64,000 nt of DNA from Platerodrilus igneus (Eukaryota > Arthropoda > Insecta > Coleoptera > Lycidae): the NCBI GenBank assembly GCA_036346225.1, contig JARFIW010001104.1:7466001-7530000 (forward strand). The letters are read 5' to 3'. Positions 25,801 to 40,800 of this stretch are shown one piece after another. The translations under genes were made by a program, and so were the position numbers. The notes under the pieces were generated by a model, which had not been told where the DNA came from, did not search any database, and saw only the letters and a list, made by a program, of their open reading frames with translations. Position 1 is the stretch's first letter; the number at the start of each line of letters is the position of its first letter.

Positions 25801-28800
25801 AAGAGCTATTCTAACACATCATAATTAAAAGTAACAAAACTTGTATGTGATCAAGCTGAAACCCATGCAGCTTCTAAAGAAGATTATTCAATGAAATAGT
25901 AAAAACTAGCTTCCCTAACCCTACATATAACAATCGCTAAAAACTATTTATTGGCAACACTCTATAGAATTATAAAACCTTTTCAATCCACCAGATCATA
26001 AGCATTAGGACCAGCAACTGTTTTATGGCATAAGGCCCTTCATAAATCAAAAGGAATTTAGCAATACTAGAGTCGATGGCAGATGATTGAGGATGGGTTC
26101 GCACCAAAACTTGCTCACCAACTTTGAAAATTATAGGGGTCTTTTTTGCTCTATTTTTAACTTGTTTTGAGAGGCCTTTGACACTAATCGTTCATGTACC
26201 AAATGCAAAATGTCTGCACGAGGTTGGAGTAATCTAGAAGGTTTAGGAAACTCTAGAAAATCATGAACCTTATCCTTATAATCTAATTTAAATTGTAATG
26301 TAGCCGGGGCATAACCTGTTACGCTATGAATTGCATTATTAATATAACCCTTTACAGTGGATAATAAGAAAGCCCAACGAGTCTCTCCACTTCCTTATTA
26401 ACTCGCTCAGTTTGATTTCCCTCTGGGAAATAAACTGATGTAAATCGACATTTTACCGCATACTGTTCTAATGCAGAATTCCAGAGTTTAGATTTGATTT
26501 GGGTCACATTATCTGATAAAATTAGCTTTGGAATTTGGACCGTAATAAAATAGCCGTTTACTAGTCTATTTAGAATTATCCGAGTAGTAGCTCTTTTTAG
26601 AGCATACAATTTGGTAAAACGGGTAAACGTTTCCACTACTACTAAGATGTAAGCAGCTCTCCCCCTTGACCTTGGCAAAGGAACCATAAGATCCAGACAC
26701 ACCAATTCTCCCGGACCCTCGGGAATCACACAATTGACAGTACCATGTACTGCAGGAGAAAAGTATTGACCTTCTGACATAATTCACAGGTGCGAACAAT
26801 CGAACGAACCTGCTTGTACATTTTAGGCCAGTAGAATACTTTTTTCATCGTAGCATAAACCTTCTTGTAACTGAAATGGCGACCTTCAGCATGTTGCTGA
26901 ATTACCAACTCCTGAACTTTTGCATGCGGCACACACAAGTGCCAACTTGGATTTTCTTTATCCCCTTTCCTAAAAGCAACTCCCTTATATACCTGGTACA
27001 ATTCCATATCCCGCTTATTTCTTTCACTACCCTCCTCATTTTCAGATACAGTCAATATTTTCTCAATCCATGGTTCCTCCTGTTGATCTTTTTCTATCAT
27101 ATGCAGATTTTCTTTCAGTGAGACAAACGTTTTATTCATTTGGAGTACAGCCATTTCTACTGTGAGACCATTGCAGTCTGCAACCTCTTTAATTTTCTGC
27201 CTGTCTGGTAAACGTGACAACGTGTCTGCCAGAACATTGTCTCTTCCAGAACAATGTTGTATCTTAAAATCGTACTCTTTGATATACATTCCCCAGTGGG
27301 TCAATCGTCCAGTAAATAACTTTATGGTAGCTAGGAACGACAACGCCTTGTGATTGGTGATAATAATAAGCTCATGGCCTAATATTAGGGTACGCCATTG
27401 TTCCAACGCAATAATAATGGCCAGTACGTCTTTCTCTCTAATTTTGTACTGAAGTTTGGCACCCCTCAAAACTTGACTTGCAAATGCTATTATTTGTTTG
27501 TTGTCACCATCAAACTGATAAAGGACTGCTCCTAATGCCTTGGCCGAGCTATCTGCTTGCAGATAAAATACTTGTTCAAAATTTGGATGGGCGGCCACTG
27601 CTACCTCTAAAAAGGTTTTTTGATTTCTTCGAACGCCTGAGCACTTTCCTGATTCCATTTCCATTGACAATTTTTGTTTAATAATTTCAACAATGGAGCA
27701 GTTAATTCCACCAACTTATTGCAGAAACGACGCTCATAATTTACGAAGCCTAAAAATGCTCGTAATTTCTTTATATTCCGCGGACTTGGAAAGTTCTGAA
27801 TGGTAGCTATTCGTTTAGGATTCATCCTAATGCTACTACTCGAAATAAGATGACCCAGAAATTCTGATCAAATTGAGACTTTTTCAATTTGATAGTTAAA
27901 TTGCACACTTTAAAATGCTAAAAAATTTTTAAAGTGCAACAAATGCTCCTCGGGAGTCGGGGAATATATAAGTATGTCATCGACATAAATTATCGTGAAC
28001 TCAGCAAATTCTTGCCAGAGAACTTTCTCGAGACAACGAATAAAGCTGGCAACCGATTTTACCAAGCCAAAGGGCAAAACGTTAAAATAATATGTAGTAT
28101 TGTTGTATAGAAATCCCATATATTTACAGTGGTCTTTCTTAATGGGTATTTGCCAATATGACAACGTTGTGTCCAAATTGGACATAATCTGATCATTTCC
28201 GAACTTGACTAATAGTTCCTTAGGAGCTGGGGGGAAGTATGTGAAGAGTTTAAAAATCTAGCATCGAGACATACCCGAGGGGTGTAATCCTTCTTGAGAA
28301 CCGTGACTAACGGAGACACATACTCAGTTTGACAGGGCGAAATAATATCCACATTAAGCATATTATCTATTTGTTCTTTTACCTGTGCCAGATAGGCAAA
28401 AGGTATGGGATAAGGTTTCTTAAAAAATGGGGTATCATCCTTAAGGAGGATCTCGTGTTCATATATTTCAGTACGACCAGGACTTTCTGAAAAAACCTGC
28501 TCATTAGCTTTTACCAACTCGTATAGTTCTTACTTTTGTTGCATATTAAATGTTTGAGCTGCAAAGGCGGCTTCCTTTAAATCTGAATAGGAGTTTTTAT
28601 GCTGGACAATGTTATCATCCAACTGATTAATAAGGTGGAGTGATAGTGTGCCAGATGGCAACTGTTTCTCCATAAATATCGCAACAGTTTGACCTACAAG
28701 CATAGTCAAACTCTTGCTATTAAAATCAATCGTTACTTTCATCTCAGAGAGCCAATCACTCCCTAGAATAACCTTTTAGTTTAATTTCGGCACAATAATA

Positions 28801-31800
28801 CATGGGACTTCATATACAAGATCATTCAAATTTAACGGTAAGAGCACTTGCTCAGTAATCTTATTTGCCTTAGCTCCAATTGTTACAGAAACTACAACAT
28901 TTGAAACCGGTAATACGTGCAGTTGGATTTTCTCCTTTAATTGCCTGAAATATTGTTCAGACACCGCAAAAACCTGGCTGCCAGTGTCAACCAAAACTTC
29001 AACTTCAATATTATTTATTTTTGCTTTTATTATAGGGAACATAGTCTTTTTATTATTTGTAGCGCCCTTCGTTTCACTTAATAACTCCGTCTGTTCTACA
29101 TAGCATGTTTGTAATAGTCGAATTTCTCTACTAGATGCGTTTTCATTCCCGCCACCGGGGTTACTGTCCTGATTTACAACAGGGTTTTCTTTTCTGGAAT
29201 TATTCCTCCAATTTTCCCATCGCGGATTAGTGTTTTTACGCCAATTATCTCTACTAGCTGAGTTTGAGTTAGAACCGTTCACTCCCCCTTCATTCGACCC
29301 ACTATTAGGATTTTTTGCGTAATTTTGTAACCGATAATCCTGCTTCTCACCTGTGGTTTCATCTATTTTCCCTAGAAAAATTTCAAATTCATTTATAGTT
29401 TCAATTCCCTATAATATTACCTTCCTTTGTATTTCACGACTATAATGTGTAATCAACCATTTTACTAAAACCGCTTCTTCTATTTTTTTGATAAAAAATC
29501 TGCATTGGTAACTAATTTCAATAAATAGTCTGCCAATTTACCAGTGTGATATCTCTCATATCTTAACTCAAAAAACAACTCTCTCTCATCATCCTTATTC
29601 CAACATCGATCTTAACCGTTAAGCCTTTTATCGCTAGATTTAATTTAGCATGGCCAAGTACACTGGCTTCAATAAAAGGCATTTTTAATTTTGATAAAAA
29701 TTTTATAGGGTGCAAATTTCCCCCTGGTTTAAAGATCATCCCATCTCCTCCTAAATCTTGCCATAGACTCACAAAATTTTTATTTTCCTGTCTTATTAAA
29801 ACATCTGATAGCACCACCTGAACACTAACAGGCGACCTTGGTCAATTTTGTTTAATAGACTCTGTCAACTCAGCAATACTACTTTCCATTTTTATCATAT
29901 TTTGAGCCATTTGAGCTACAATATATTGTAATCGTTTTACTTCTATACTCTCATCGTCAGTCTCCTTAATAGACATTTTCGAATTTATTACAATTTTACC
30001 GCCCTTTATCTCACTTTCCTTTTAACCTTATTTTATGAAATACATGACATTCCAAACTAGGTTTACATGAAATTATCATTTATTATAATGCTAGACTACA
30101 ACCTTAAACTAAAATAAAACACTTGTATTTATTTTGTTCACTGCACTTTCATTTTTTAAAGTGGATATAGTTCATAGCATGCAAAGTAAATAATTACGTT
30201 ATACCTCACGCCTGATAATACAGTACTCGAACGAGCCTTCCTAGAAGTCCTTGACCTGTTACAAACGCTTGTGTATTGTTAAAACCAGAACCAGTTAATA
30301 CTAGTTTTTCGGCTGTTACTCCTGATTGGAATTTCAGTTTGCCAACTTATACCTAAGCGTTTTTTGTATCAAACATTGCGTAGTTGTTTTCCTTACTTAT
30401 CTTATTAGCTTGGTTCACTGTACTAAACATAAAATTAATATTTTTCAAAAGCTTACTATTTATTCTTCCTTATTTTTATTGTAATATTATTCAACAAAAT
30501 TTTAATAACTCGCCGTTGCACCCATGACCCACTTTGGGCGTTATTTAATGAAGTGCGGTGAATTTCGTTGACAGAATAATTACCCTGTAATTATCAGCAT
30601 TACCTGCACTTTCCAATCTAAAAATATCTCTAGGGTTCCAGTGGGTACATTGAGTTAAACATTAATAAAAAGTACTTACATTATATTTTTAAAAACCATC
30701 TAATTTATTAATTAATAGTACACAGGCTATATTTTGCGATACATTCACGTACCATGACGCCACGCGAATTTTCCTTTCTTTTAGTGGTCGTGTGTACGCA
30801 TCAAACCCCCCCACATCTCTGCACATCTCCAGAAAGCTGGAACACATTTTCATCTAACCGAACTATACACTACAAACTGCATTTTATTGTAGCATGCAAC
30901 ATAGGGCTGCCTGTTATAGTTTTTTTCCACTATGTTGTCTGATACTGTATGAAGTGTTCAAATTGACTGAATGAGAAATGCACATATTTATTTGGATCGT
31001 TGGTTTAAAACTCAGTTTATAACATTTTATACAGATACCATGAGAAGCACACTTTAATTATAGCATTATGATCTAGTTAGTATATTAATGGATAAATTAG
31101 TTAGATTTATTGTTAATAATACAAAGTAATAAGGAAAACCCATTGAACATTTCAGTCGCCTTTCATTTTTCCAAGTCGAATTGATTTGTAAAATTGTACT
31201 GATTAAAAGGATTTGATGTCAGAAAAAGTCAAATGTTTAACTCGACAGGCCTCGGTTTTCTTTGCCTTTTTGCAGATGACAGCTTACTCAACAAGCACAT
31301 AAATGGTTCGATTTTTTAGTCTCTTTTCTACCACTGCATGCATGCTATCAACTGTGTATACTTGACGTGGATAATTATCATGTTATTTACCAAAGCTGCA
31401 TTTAGCAAGGCATTACTCAGCATCACATTTTGATTTCGGTAAGTGCAGTCATTGGTAAACAAAACAATTTCAACGTTTTCATTGGAGGCTGGCGGTATGA
31501 ATGGGATCACCATTTCTTGAAGGAACATGGACATGATAGTGGCAAATTCTTCAAAGTTCAAACCTTTTTCTGTTTCACTCCATAAGAAGCAATATCCTTG
31601 ATGTGTCTTCAAGTTATAGACACAGAAGTTATGTACACATAATTTTGTTTTGTAGTAATGACCGGACACATTAGATGGATGTGCTAATAGGACACCTTGA
31701 AGGTCAACTGTAAATACAAATTGTTTATTTTTTATCGCTACCTTTATCATTTCGTGCCTTTTTTGTTTATGTGTTCACCAAATTCTTTTTAGTAACGTGT

Positions 31801-34800
31801 CCTATATTATACCCTTCACATGTCTCACAAAGATCTTTTTCCGGTTTAAATAGCTAAATATTTTTTATTTGAAGTGAATTTTATTATAACCCCAGCGGTA
31901 CGGTACGCGAGCCACTGCAGTAGTTGGTAGCAATGATAAATAATTGCAAAATGATGCGCAAATAAGGTATTACGTCATATAAATGTTCAAATTATTATCA
32001 CATAATAACAAAGGTTATATTAATTATAAGGAAAACCAGAAGGTATTCACGTAAACTGTAGAACTTCTCACAGCATTACGCCATTATGGCGCCAGCTGGG
32101 CTTCGCTGAGCAGTTCGGGTGTGGGTAATCTGTTGGGCCCCCGGTTGAATCCAAATTCCAATTTGTCTTCTTCTTCCTATTTGTAGAGAGCGACAGGAAT
32201 ATAGGAAAAGGTACGATAATCAGATATAAGGCAGGAAACCTACATATCAAAAAAAAGAAGACACGATAAGGCACAAAGATAACTGCACTCGTTGACGTCC
32301 CGTTGACCCGTGTTGATGTGTCGGAAATCACCACCCTTCTCCCACACTCCGCGTCTGCATAATCCTTTGCGCAAACGCACTGTCTGAAGTGACGGAAATA
32401 CGCGCACAAGTCTTTTTAAATTACTGGCGCGAAATCCTTACAAATTAAAACTAGAATTGAAAATGTTTATGGTCGATTTTCGGCACGTAACAATTTGAGA
32501 ATGTAGCTACAGGGTCAATCCATATCAAGTGGTCCAAAGGTGGTTGCTTGACCATTTTAGAAAAAAAATGATATTTTTGCTATCAATTACATATGGAATC
32601 AGTAGTTCAAAACAATTTTTAAAAATCTTTTGTCAACCGTTTGGAAATGGCAGCCATTTTTGTTTCACAGCGCATGCTGATTTTTGAGTTTGTAAGCTCC
32701 TACCGAAAACTCATTTTCTCAGGACTGGTAAGTCATAAACTAATAATTAAAACACCATTGTTTTCCTTACAGTCTGCTATATCTTTTATATCTGTTTCAC
32801 TATTAGACTATTTTGAAGTCCAATACTTGAAAACTGCTATTTAAAACAATTGTTTTCATTTATCAAGAGGCCATTTTTGATGGTAATTTTTAAGCACAAG
32901 GGGATGTATATCAAAGTTGATTTTTGGCATGATAATAAACCTATCTAAGTAGCTTGTATTAAAAGTACTCTTAACCCTGATATTTGTAACCTTATTTCTT
33001 ATAAATTTTTAAACTTCAAATTTTTGAAATTTTTGTTAACTTTAGACTTTAATATCTCTGGTGGAGGACTTGATAAAAATCTAATTTTTTTATATGCTAT
33101 ACTTAGATGCAACATAAAACTACTATAAAAATTTCAATTTGTATATTTGAGTACTTTGGTAGCTACGAATTTTTGAAAAGTAGGTAAAAATAGCTAATAA
33201 AACACCTGGAATAAATAACGCTTGGCATCATGTTCATTTATTATATAACTATATATATATTTACAATTTAAAATATATACAAAAATAGCAAGCTTTTATA
33301 ATATTGAAACTATATACTTACATCATATAAAGTCCATGATTGAAAAACACAATTATTAATAATTAAATTCAATGAGTTAAAAATTGAAATTCAAACTTTC
33401 ACGAATTGTCCTTATTACTGTTCTTTTATTTTAATAAAAGACTTTTTAGGTTGAATTCTAGACTAACTGACAACTTACTGAATCATTTGTTTTTTGAGAA
33501 TGTCTTTGCACTTTCCCTTTTGTTTGCGTCCATTGAGCAATTCACTGATTTCTTCGCAAAGCCCCGGAGAGATATTGTGTGATCGACCAGTGGATGTTGT
33601 AAGCTCCAAAACACTTAATTTTCTTAAAACATTTTGAAGAGTCGCCCAAACCTTATCACTGGATGACTTTTTGAAAGATCTTCATAAATACAGGCAATCG
33701 TATCATGAATTTCCAGTGCAATATTACCAATAGATGTTGTTACATGATCTTCAAACTTGACCAATTCTGATGTGAGGTAACATCTCAAGTGAGTTTCAGA
33801 TATAGCTTGAAATTTGTGAAAATGTCTTGTGCCAACTATTCGTCTGCACTGGTTGAATCTGTCTCTTAACTTTGCTTCGTATAGACTGATATCAGTTTGT
33901 TTGATGAGAAAACAAGAAATATTCTTGATGTGATTTTGGCAGAAGTTGAACATCTGATCAATATCAAGAATTCGATTTTGTATTGTTCTTTGTAAACTAG
34001 CTCGTGTCACTTCCCGTTTTGTGGTTTCACCAACACCATCACACGCATTTTTCCCGTGGCATGACACAAAAAAATGCCATTCTCCTTCCAGACCAAAGTC
34101 TTTTTCGTAATACCAGATGTTGAAAAAATTATTTTTATTTTTGTATTGACTTGCACTTCCATCAGAAATAAATGCATTTTTTTTACTTCAGGTTTGAATT
34201 GTTTGACCTTTTCAATGACTTTGGATTGAAAAGCATGAAAAGTTGTTGTACTGTTCTCTGCAGTCGCTCAAAATGCACATGCTGTGGCTTTTAACTGCAT
34301 CACCATCTTTTAAATACACAACAAAAGGGTGTACTGTGGCTTGGTCGTTTACCCAATGGTATTCTTGAATTTCATCTTGAACCATAAATGTGAAGTTTTC
34401 AGAGAAATCTGCTAATATCACACATTCAGTATTTGTAAGGTTTTGTTTAATGGTTTTCAAAGCTTTACTTTGAACTTTTGACACAAAATGACTTTTGAGA
34501 TTTTGTAGCTGGTCCACCAAACATTCAAAGAATTCACTCGATTTTTGATTATTGTTATCATTTCTGACCTGTCAGTATTTACCCATTGGTTGAATTCCAC
34601 GTTTTCAGACAAACAATATTCTTCCTCTGATTCGTTGAACTTGTCAAGTAATATTTGTGTACCTGGACATTTAGTGCAAATATTCATCATGTAATCATGG
34701 TTATTTATGTCACAAACAATCAGTTCCATCAGATCTTTGAGAGAAACATTAAGTTTTGCTCCATCAATCATTAGCTTTACATTCTAATGATAAATACATA

Positions 34801-37800
34801 CACACACACATTGTGCATCCCTGATGCTCCTACTAAAATACGCCATTTTGGACGTAAAGAGCAAAACTTCAATCTTCCAATTTTGCAATCCAGGTTAGCG
34901 GCCGTAAAAGCAACATAGAGTTTATTCAAATTACAGAGTACTAATCACTTTTGTTTTGTTATTTTTTTTGCCATTTTTTTTGCCATTCACCTTTACCGAA
35001 ACACAATCCTTCTTCCCCCGAACACAATCTACTGTTTTCATCATCTTCATAAAATTCGACGACTTTCTGAACTGTATCTTCTTTAATTTTGGTTCCTGAT
35101 TTTTTGCTTAACTCAGGAAGTATTCTTTGTTCCTTTACAAGCTTGTTTGTAAGTTTTACCAATCGATCGCTGACATTGAATTCTGATGTTATTTTATGTC
35201 TTGACCAAGATTTCGGAAGTAAACTTAATATTTTCACTTTTCCATCATTTGTTGCCACTTTACATTTATCTTTTAACGATTTAATTAGTTCTAAGTACGC
35301 CTCGGCAGTCAAAACACTGTTGTCATCTCTTTGTTGTTCATCAATGTTTATTTGATCAAAATTTAGTTATTCTTATAGGAAATTTCACATTTTTTAACTA
35401 ATCTTTGTAAAATGGCATTGCCGTAAATGAATAAAAATAAAAATAAAATAAAAACAATGTTCAAGATTTTTTCGCAATTTTTCAGATACTTTGTGAACTT
35501 TAATTTCAATAGCTTTACTTCTTTTATCATTGCTTAGCTTTTTTAGTTTTGATGCAGGAGATACACCAAGAGCTGCACATGCTGAATCTAATTGACAAAT
35601 CTTTTCTTCTGGTGGTACAAAGTTTTGATCGATTTCATCGCATTGATCTACAGCCATATTATTAGTTTCTTTAAATACAAAAATCATTGTATAACAGTCA
35701 GTGCATATTGATGTTCCTGGTATTAATTCAACAGGATTTCGCCCTGGCATTCTTATTTGGTCCAATGAAATTTCTCTTAAGCTTTTAGGTAGTCTTTTTA
35801 TGCTTTTTAAAAGGGTCACAGCACAATTGACCGAACAGATGATTGTACTTCATAATGTATTTCTTCTCATGGTAGTCACAAATTGTTGAAACGGTAAATG
35901 GCAACCTTAGCTTTAGCTAAAGTTGTTTTACGTCATCAAAATTCTGGACATGTTTTATGTCTTTGGAAACAGGACCATAAGAGTTTTCATGACACAACTC
36001 TCCAATGCATATTCCAACAGAACACGACTCCATATTTAATAAAAATTAATCAATAAAAAAACAAATAAAAATAATTATTATCTGAAATTCACTGAATTAA
36101 TTTAACTATGGGTGTTCATGGTAAGGTACAGAAATTTTGCGTAGACGTCAGGGAATTTAAACACTAGGTTGTGGCTATGAATTTATTTCTAAAAAATATT
36201 CATAAAGTATTTTGTGGTTCCTGGACTTTAAGGGGATGTATTATTTTTCTGTTCAACCTAGGTTAATTTGAGAGATATGCTATATCAATGGTAGAAAAGC
36301 AAATTAACCTAAGCGACATATGCACGTGAAACAAGTTATTTACGCACATCGGTTCAGATTTTTTTGCTATAGAATGGACTCTGCCTTGTTTGATTACTTG
36401 ATACTTTATAGCACTTAAGTGGTCCGATTATTTACTATCATTTTTAAGGGATCTTAGTCTAAACAACACTTATTCTTCGTTTTGCGAAGCAAGTGTCTCT
36501 TAAAGTATTTGCACAACGAGTTTGTGAATGCTTAAGGTATTTTTCAAGTTTGCTCGTGGCTGAACAACGATGAATAAGTTGTTTTACCTCTCCTAAATAC
36601 AACAAAATGGTGACTTAAACTGTTTTGTTTTACAATTAAAATGATCTACTTTGGCGCTTAAGATATATTTTACTACATTTCAATTATATTTACAATGTAT
36701 TATAAGAACGATTAATGTACTTTAAAATTTTGGTTAGCGTGTTTCTGAACAAACTGTTTAGATTTACTATTTCCATTTTTGTGATTATACCTTTATCATA
36801 CCAATTTCCAATGATTTAATTAAAGTTGATTTTCTTTAAAAATAAGACATACCTAACTAACTTTTACTGACCTTTATGTAGTCTCTTGGGAATAAAAGTT
36901 TGTTTCTCAATTAAATACTTTTTTCCCGCTGTTTTTTGAGTATCGTGGTAAGCTAGCACTTCTTAAACTTGTATTTGGGTAAAAGTTATTAAATTACAGA
37001 GTTATATTCAGCACCAAAGGGCAGGTAGTTAAATCTATTTTTCAATAAGGTACACCTGATACCGTACATTATCAGACAACTGTATGTTAACTTAATATAT
37101 TTTACTCCATTCAAAAGAAACATTATTTGTTGCTTCAATTACTAATGCAATTACATTTTTGAAATACAAATCCGTTTAATTTACTTTCCCACGCTGCAAA
37201 AGACTATTTAAATTAAGCGCCATCTATCTTCACAATCCTATTAGATGGATTTATCATATTCGTACGACTGAAGTGTGATACATTTCTATTAACGGTATTC
37301 AAACTTTTATCGAAAATAATCAGCGCAATAAAATGTTAAATTTTTTTTTAAGGAAACAACCTTATTAACCGTCCTGTAATAAAACTGTTAAAACGTCGCT
37401 TGAGTGGATTTGCCTTTCCAGCGTCGATATAGTAAATTTTAAATATAATATACTATTCAGTTCTTTCTGCTATCTGAATAATTTTTGCGTGCACTGTATA
37501 ATGGTGTAATAATGTAGTAAGAACCGTACTGCTGCATATTAAAATAAAATGATACACTGTTGAAAAGCTTATATTGTTTTAGACATATTGATAAAATACT
37601 GCTGAAAGAACTTGCTGAAAAACAAGAAGAGGAACTTTCTTTAAGCATTGAAAGAAAAGCTACAGAGGAAAGATGTATAGCATTAAGTTGTCAACTGGAT
37701 GAAATTAATAAAAAATTGCAACAACAAATTAGTCGTTATGCCATACTCATCAATGAATATGACTATGTAATTACTTGACTACAATAATTGATATTTGATT

Positions 37801-40800
37801 AAAATTATTTAATTGTAGCCATCAAGGCCCTTATTTCTGTCTAGCTTTCCTTTAAACCAATATCTGCAGTATCACACAGAAATAGAGTCGTCTATAAGTA
37901 GTGTATTAAAGAGTGAACCCAACACTTGTCTCAAATTAAACACAGCAGTTAAATCAGCCAGGAAAAAGCTTTTAACTATAGATGAAACCATTACATCGGT
38001 TGATGAACTAGAAATACTACGTGAGAGGTAAGTCAATAGTACTGGTTTGAGATTAGTTTATGTTTATTATTATTATTAGATTATGTTGTTTGACATTTTT
38101 CTATTGTAACATGTCAAGCAAACACATTTTCTAATACCTTTTTTTTAAAGTAGACCCATTTATTAGTGAAGTTTTGTGCAGTATTGTAATAAATATAATT
38201 TTTATATGAGAGAAATTAAAGGTGGATCTGAAACCCCTTTATCTATCCCTTGCACTGGTAATTTTCTAGTTAACAACAATGATATAACAATTAATACATC
38301 GGTGTACAGAAAACCAACACACACAAACAGATACATAAACTTCGATTCAAACCACCCACACGGTGTCAAACGAGGAATTATCAAAACCATGTATGATAGA
38401 GCAAAATTAATATCATTAAACGAAGAAATTTTAAAGAAAGAAAAAGACCTAATCAGATGTACACTAATAAAAAACAAGTTTCCTAAAAGAATAATAGAAA
38501 AAGAAATGAATAAAGTCCCAAAAACTAAAGAAGAAGAAAACATAAAGAACGATACGCATCAAAAAATACTCTCAATATCATACATAAAAGGATTCTCTGA
38601 AAAATTCAAAGAATAGGACACAAACAGTATTTAGATCCAACAATACACTAAGAACACAATTAACAAAAATAAAACTCAAAAACGCAATACAAAGTTTAGA
38701 AAACTGCATCTAATACCATGCGAATATAACAAGTTTTATTAAGGGGAAGGTTTTAGACCATTAGAAGTTGGATTAAAAAAACCTAAATCATATATAAAAA
38801 ATAGAAATTTTGAAAAATTCATGATTTGCCAACATACATGGGACTCCAGTCATAAAATAAAATGGGAAGCGCAAAAATTATTGACAAAGAAGAAAACCAC
38901 CAAAAATGCAAAATCAAAATCAAAGAATCCTACATAGAAATAATTGCGTAGCAAACAAATCCGTGATTTTCGGAAGACAATAGATTCCATTACTAAAAGA
39001 ATTAACAAATCAAATGCATCCAATATCTAGGTAGCATCGCAAATTATTCATGGGTTTTTTTTGAGGTATTAACATGAAATTCAGCCTACATACATGATTT
39101 CTATTTATGTGTACAATAACTAATTACATAATAATATTCACATTATAACTCCCCGTACGGTAACGTAATCGCACATTTCTTTAATAAGCTTCCTCTCATT
39201 AGTAAAAATAGAAACATGTTAAAAAATGTTTTTCCAATTCTCAAGTTATTGAATTTATATGAAATTTAACTATATAAAAAATTAATCAGCTGATTTTTTG
39301 TTAAACGTATTGTCTACCTAAGCCAGTTCCAAGGCGCAAAACAAATTGAAGGCACTCACTCTTCTAAACTTTAAAAAAAATTTCATCTAATATATTCAAA
39401 CCAAATATATTAAACATTAATAAATCATAGTCACCTTCAATTTATGTCATAAATGTCAAACTTGAAATTTTTATTATTTCGACAACGATCTTAGGTCATG
39501 GATCGAAACGTAAATAAAGATGATTTTACAACTATGAGTGGTTTAATTCCCAAAAAAAAATTAAGAAGAATACCGTAATTAAATCAAAAATATTGTAATT
39601 TACATTTCTTTCGAGAGTGTAGTGAGAAATCTTGCAAAAGTTTATACTGCTACATCTACTCCAGCAAAAGCGTATTCCTGCAAAAACATTTTTCTTTGTA
39701 AGTTATAATGCTGAATGATAAATGTGATGTCATAAATATTGTAATATCGCTAGACTTTTGTGTTTGTAATTTTTAAAATATCAATTCTTTGCAGGAATAG
39801 AACTTATTTATGATATATTATTGAATGTTATATGTAGGTAGGGAAATTTCCCATACAATGTTTTTAATTAGAAAATTTACTATTATATTGTTTTGCTAAT
39901 GACTGTCTAATTGTATATTATAACTTGATTTTTAGAATTTTCCGAAGTTGCCATACACATATTTGTAAACAAATAGAAAAAGACGTACTACTTGCTCAAA
40001 TACAATGTTTAAAAGACACCGATTGGAGATCTTTGTCTAGAGACGAATGGTATGTATCTGTGAAAATTATAAATTTTTAGAACACGAATTAAAAATTTTT
40101 TTATGTTTTCGTATTAATATTCATAAAAACCTTTAATAACTGATACAGTCATTGATTAAAATCATTTACTTTTGGGATTTCAAAAACTGTAATAGATATT
40201 GAAATTATATTCAACACAGGTTGCTTTTAATAAATTTTTATAGGGTTTCCGTCTGTCTACCATTAAATTCGCTCTTTTTCTCTGGCTAATAGATCTGTTC
40301 TTTTGAGTGGTATATACTTTGCATTTTTTGGAGATAGTTTTCAAATAGTTGCTGTCATGCTTATGTTGCAAAAACAGCTATAACAAACTCCGCATACCAC
40401 GTCCATAAGCTGTACTTCAGAATAACTTATGCCTAAGTATAATCAACAGAATAGTGAAATAAAAGCTTCTATAGCTGTGCAGACATTACAGTAAAATACT
40501 TAGTTATGCAGGTAATCTTTGCTAAGCTTTAATATACAAAATGAGAGCATTTTAAACTAAAATAATTAAATTACTACTACTTGACAATCGAATTGTTTTA
40601 AACATGGTTATCTAGATTAGGTATGTTATGCGTAAGTAGATAATCTATGACTTTCAACCCTACTAGATGATATAGTCTATCAAATAAGATAGAGGACCGT
40701 GATCACATACTCTTCTTGTAGATTTATGAAGTAGAGACTTTTCTGATAATGAAATATATAATGTTTTTATGGGTTTGAGGTCAGCTGGTATAAAGGAAAC

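Larger units (their letters stand above)
25452..30866 (-). mobile_element. Ty3/gypsy LTR retrotransposon, old copy
   Basis: Direct repeats of about 315 bp (25452-25768 and 30549-30866) start TGAAGTGCGGTG and flank - strand gag, protease, RT, RNase H and integrase. RNase H before integrase is the Ty3/gypsy order. The LTRs differ by many substitutions and small indels, so the copy is much older than the copia element. ACACT precedes the left LTR and also occurs near the right LTR end (30867-30871), a possible target duplication. All ORFs are fragmented. Confidence 0.9.

Noticed and set aside
38202..38543. - strand 113-codon ORF rich in Phe and Ser
   Set aside because: Antisense of Penelope fragment 1; the + strand carries the conserved RT motifs.
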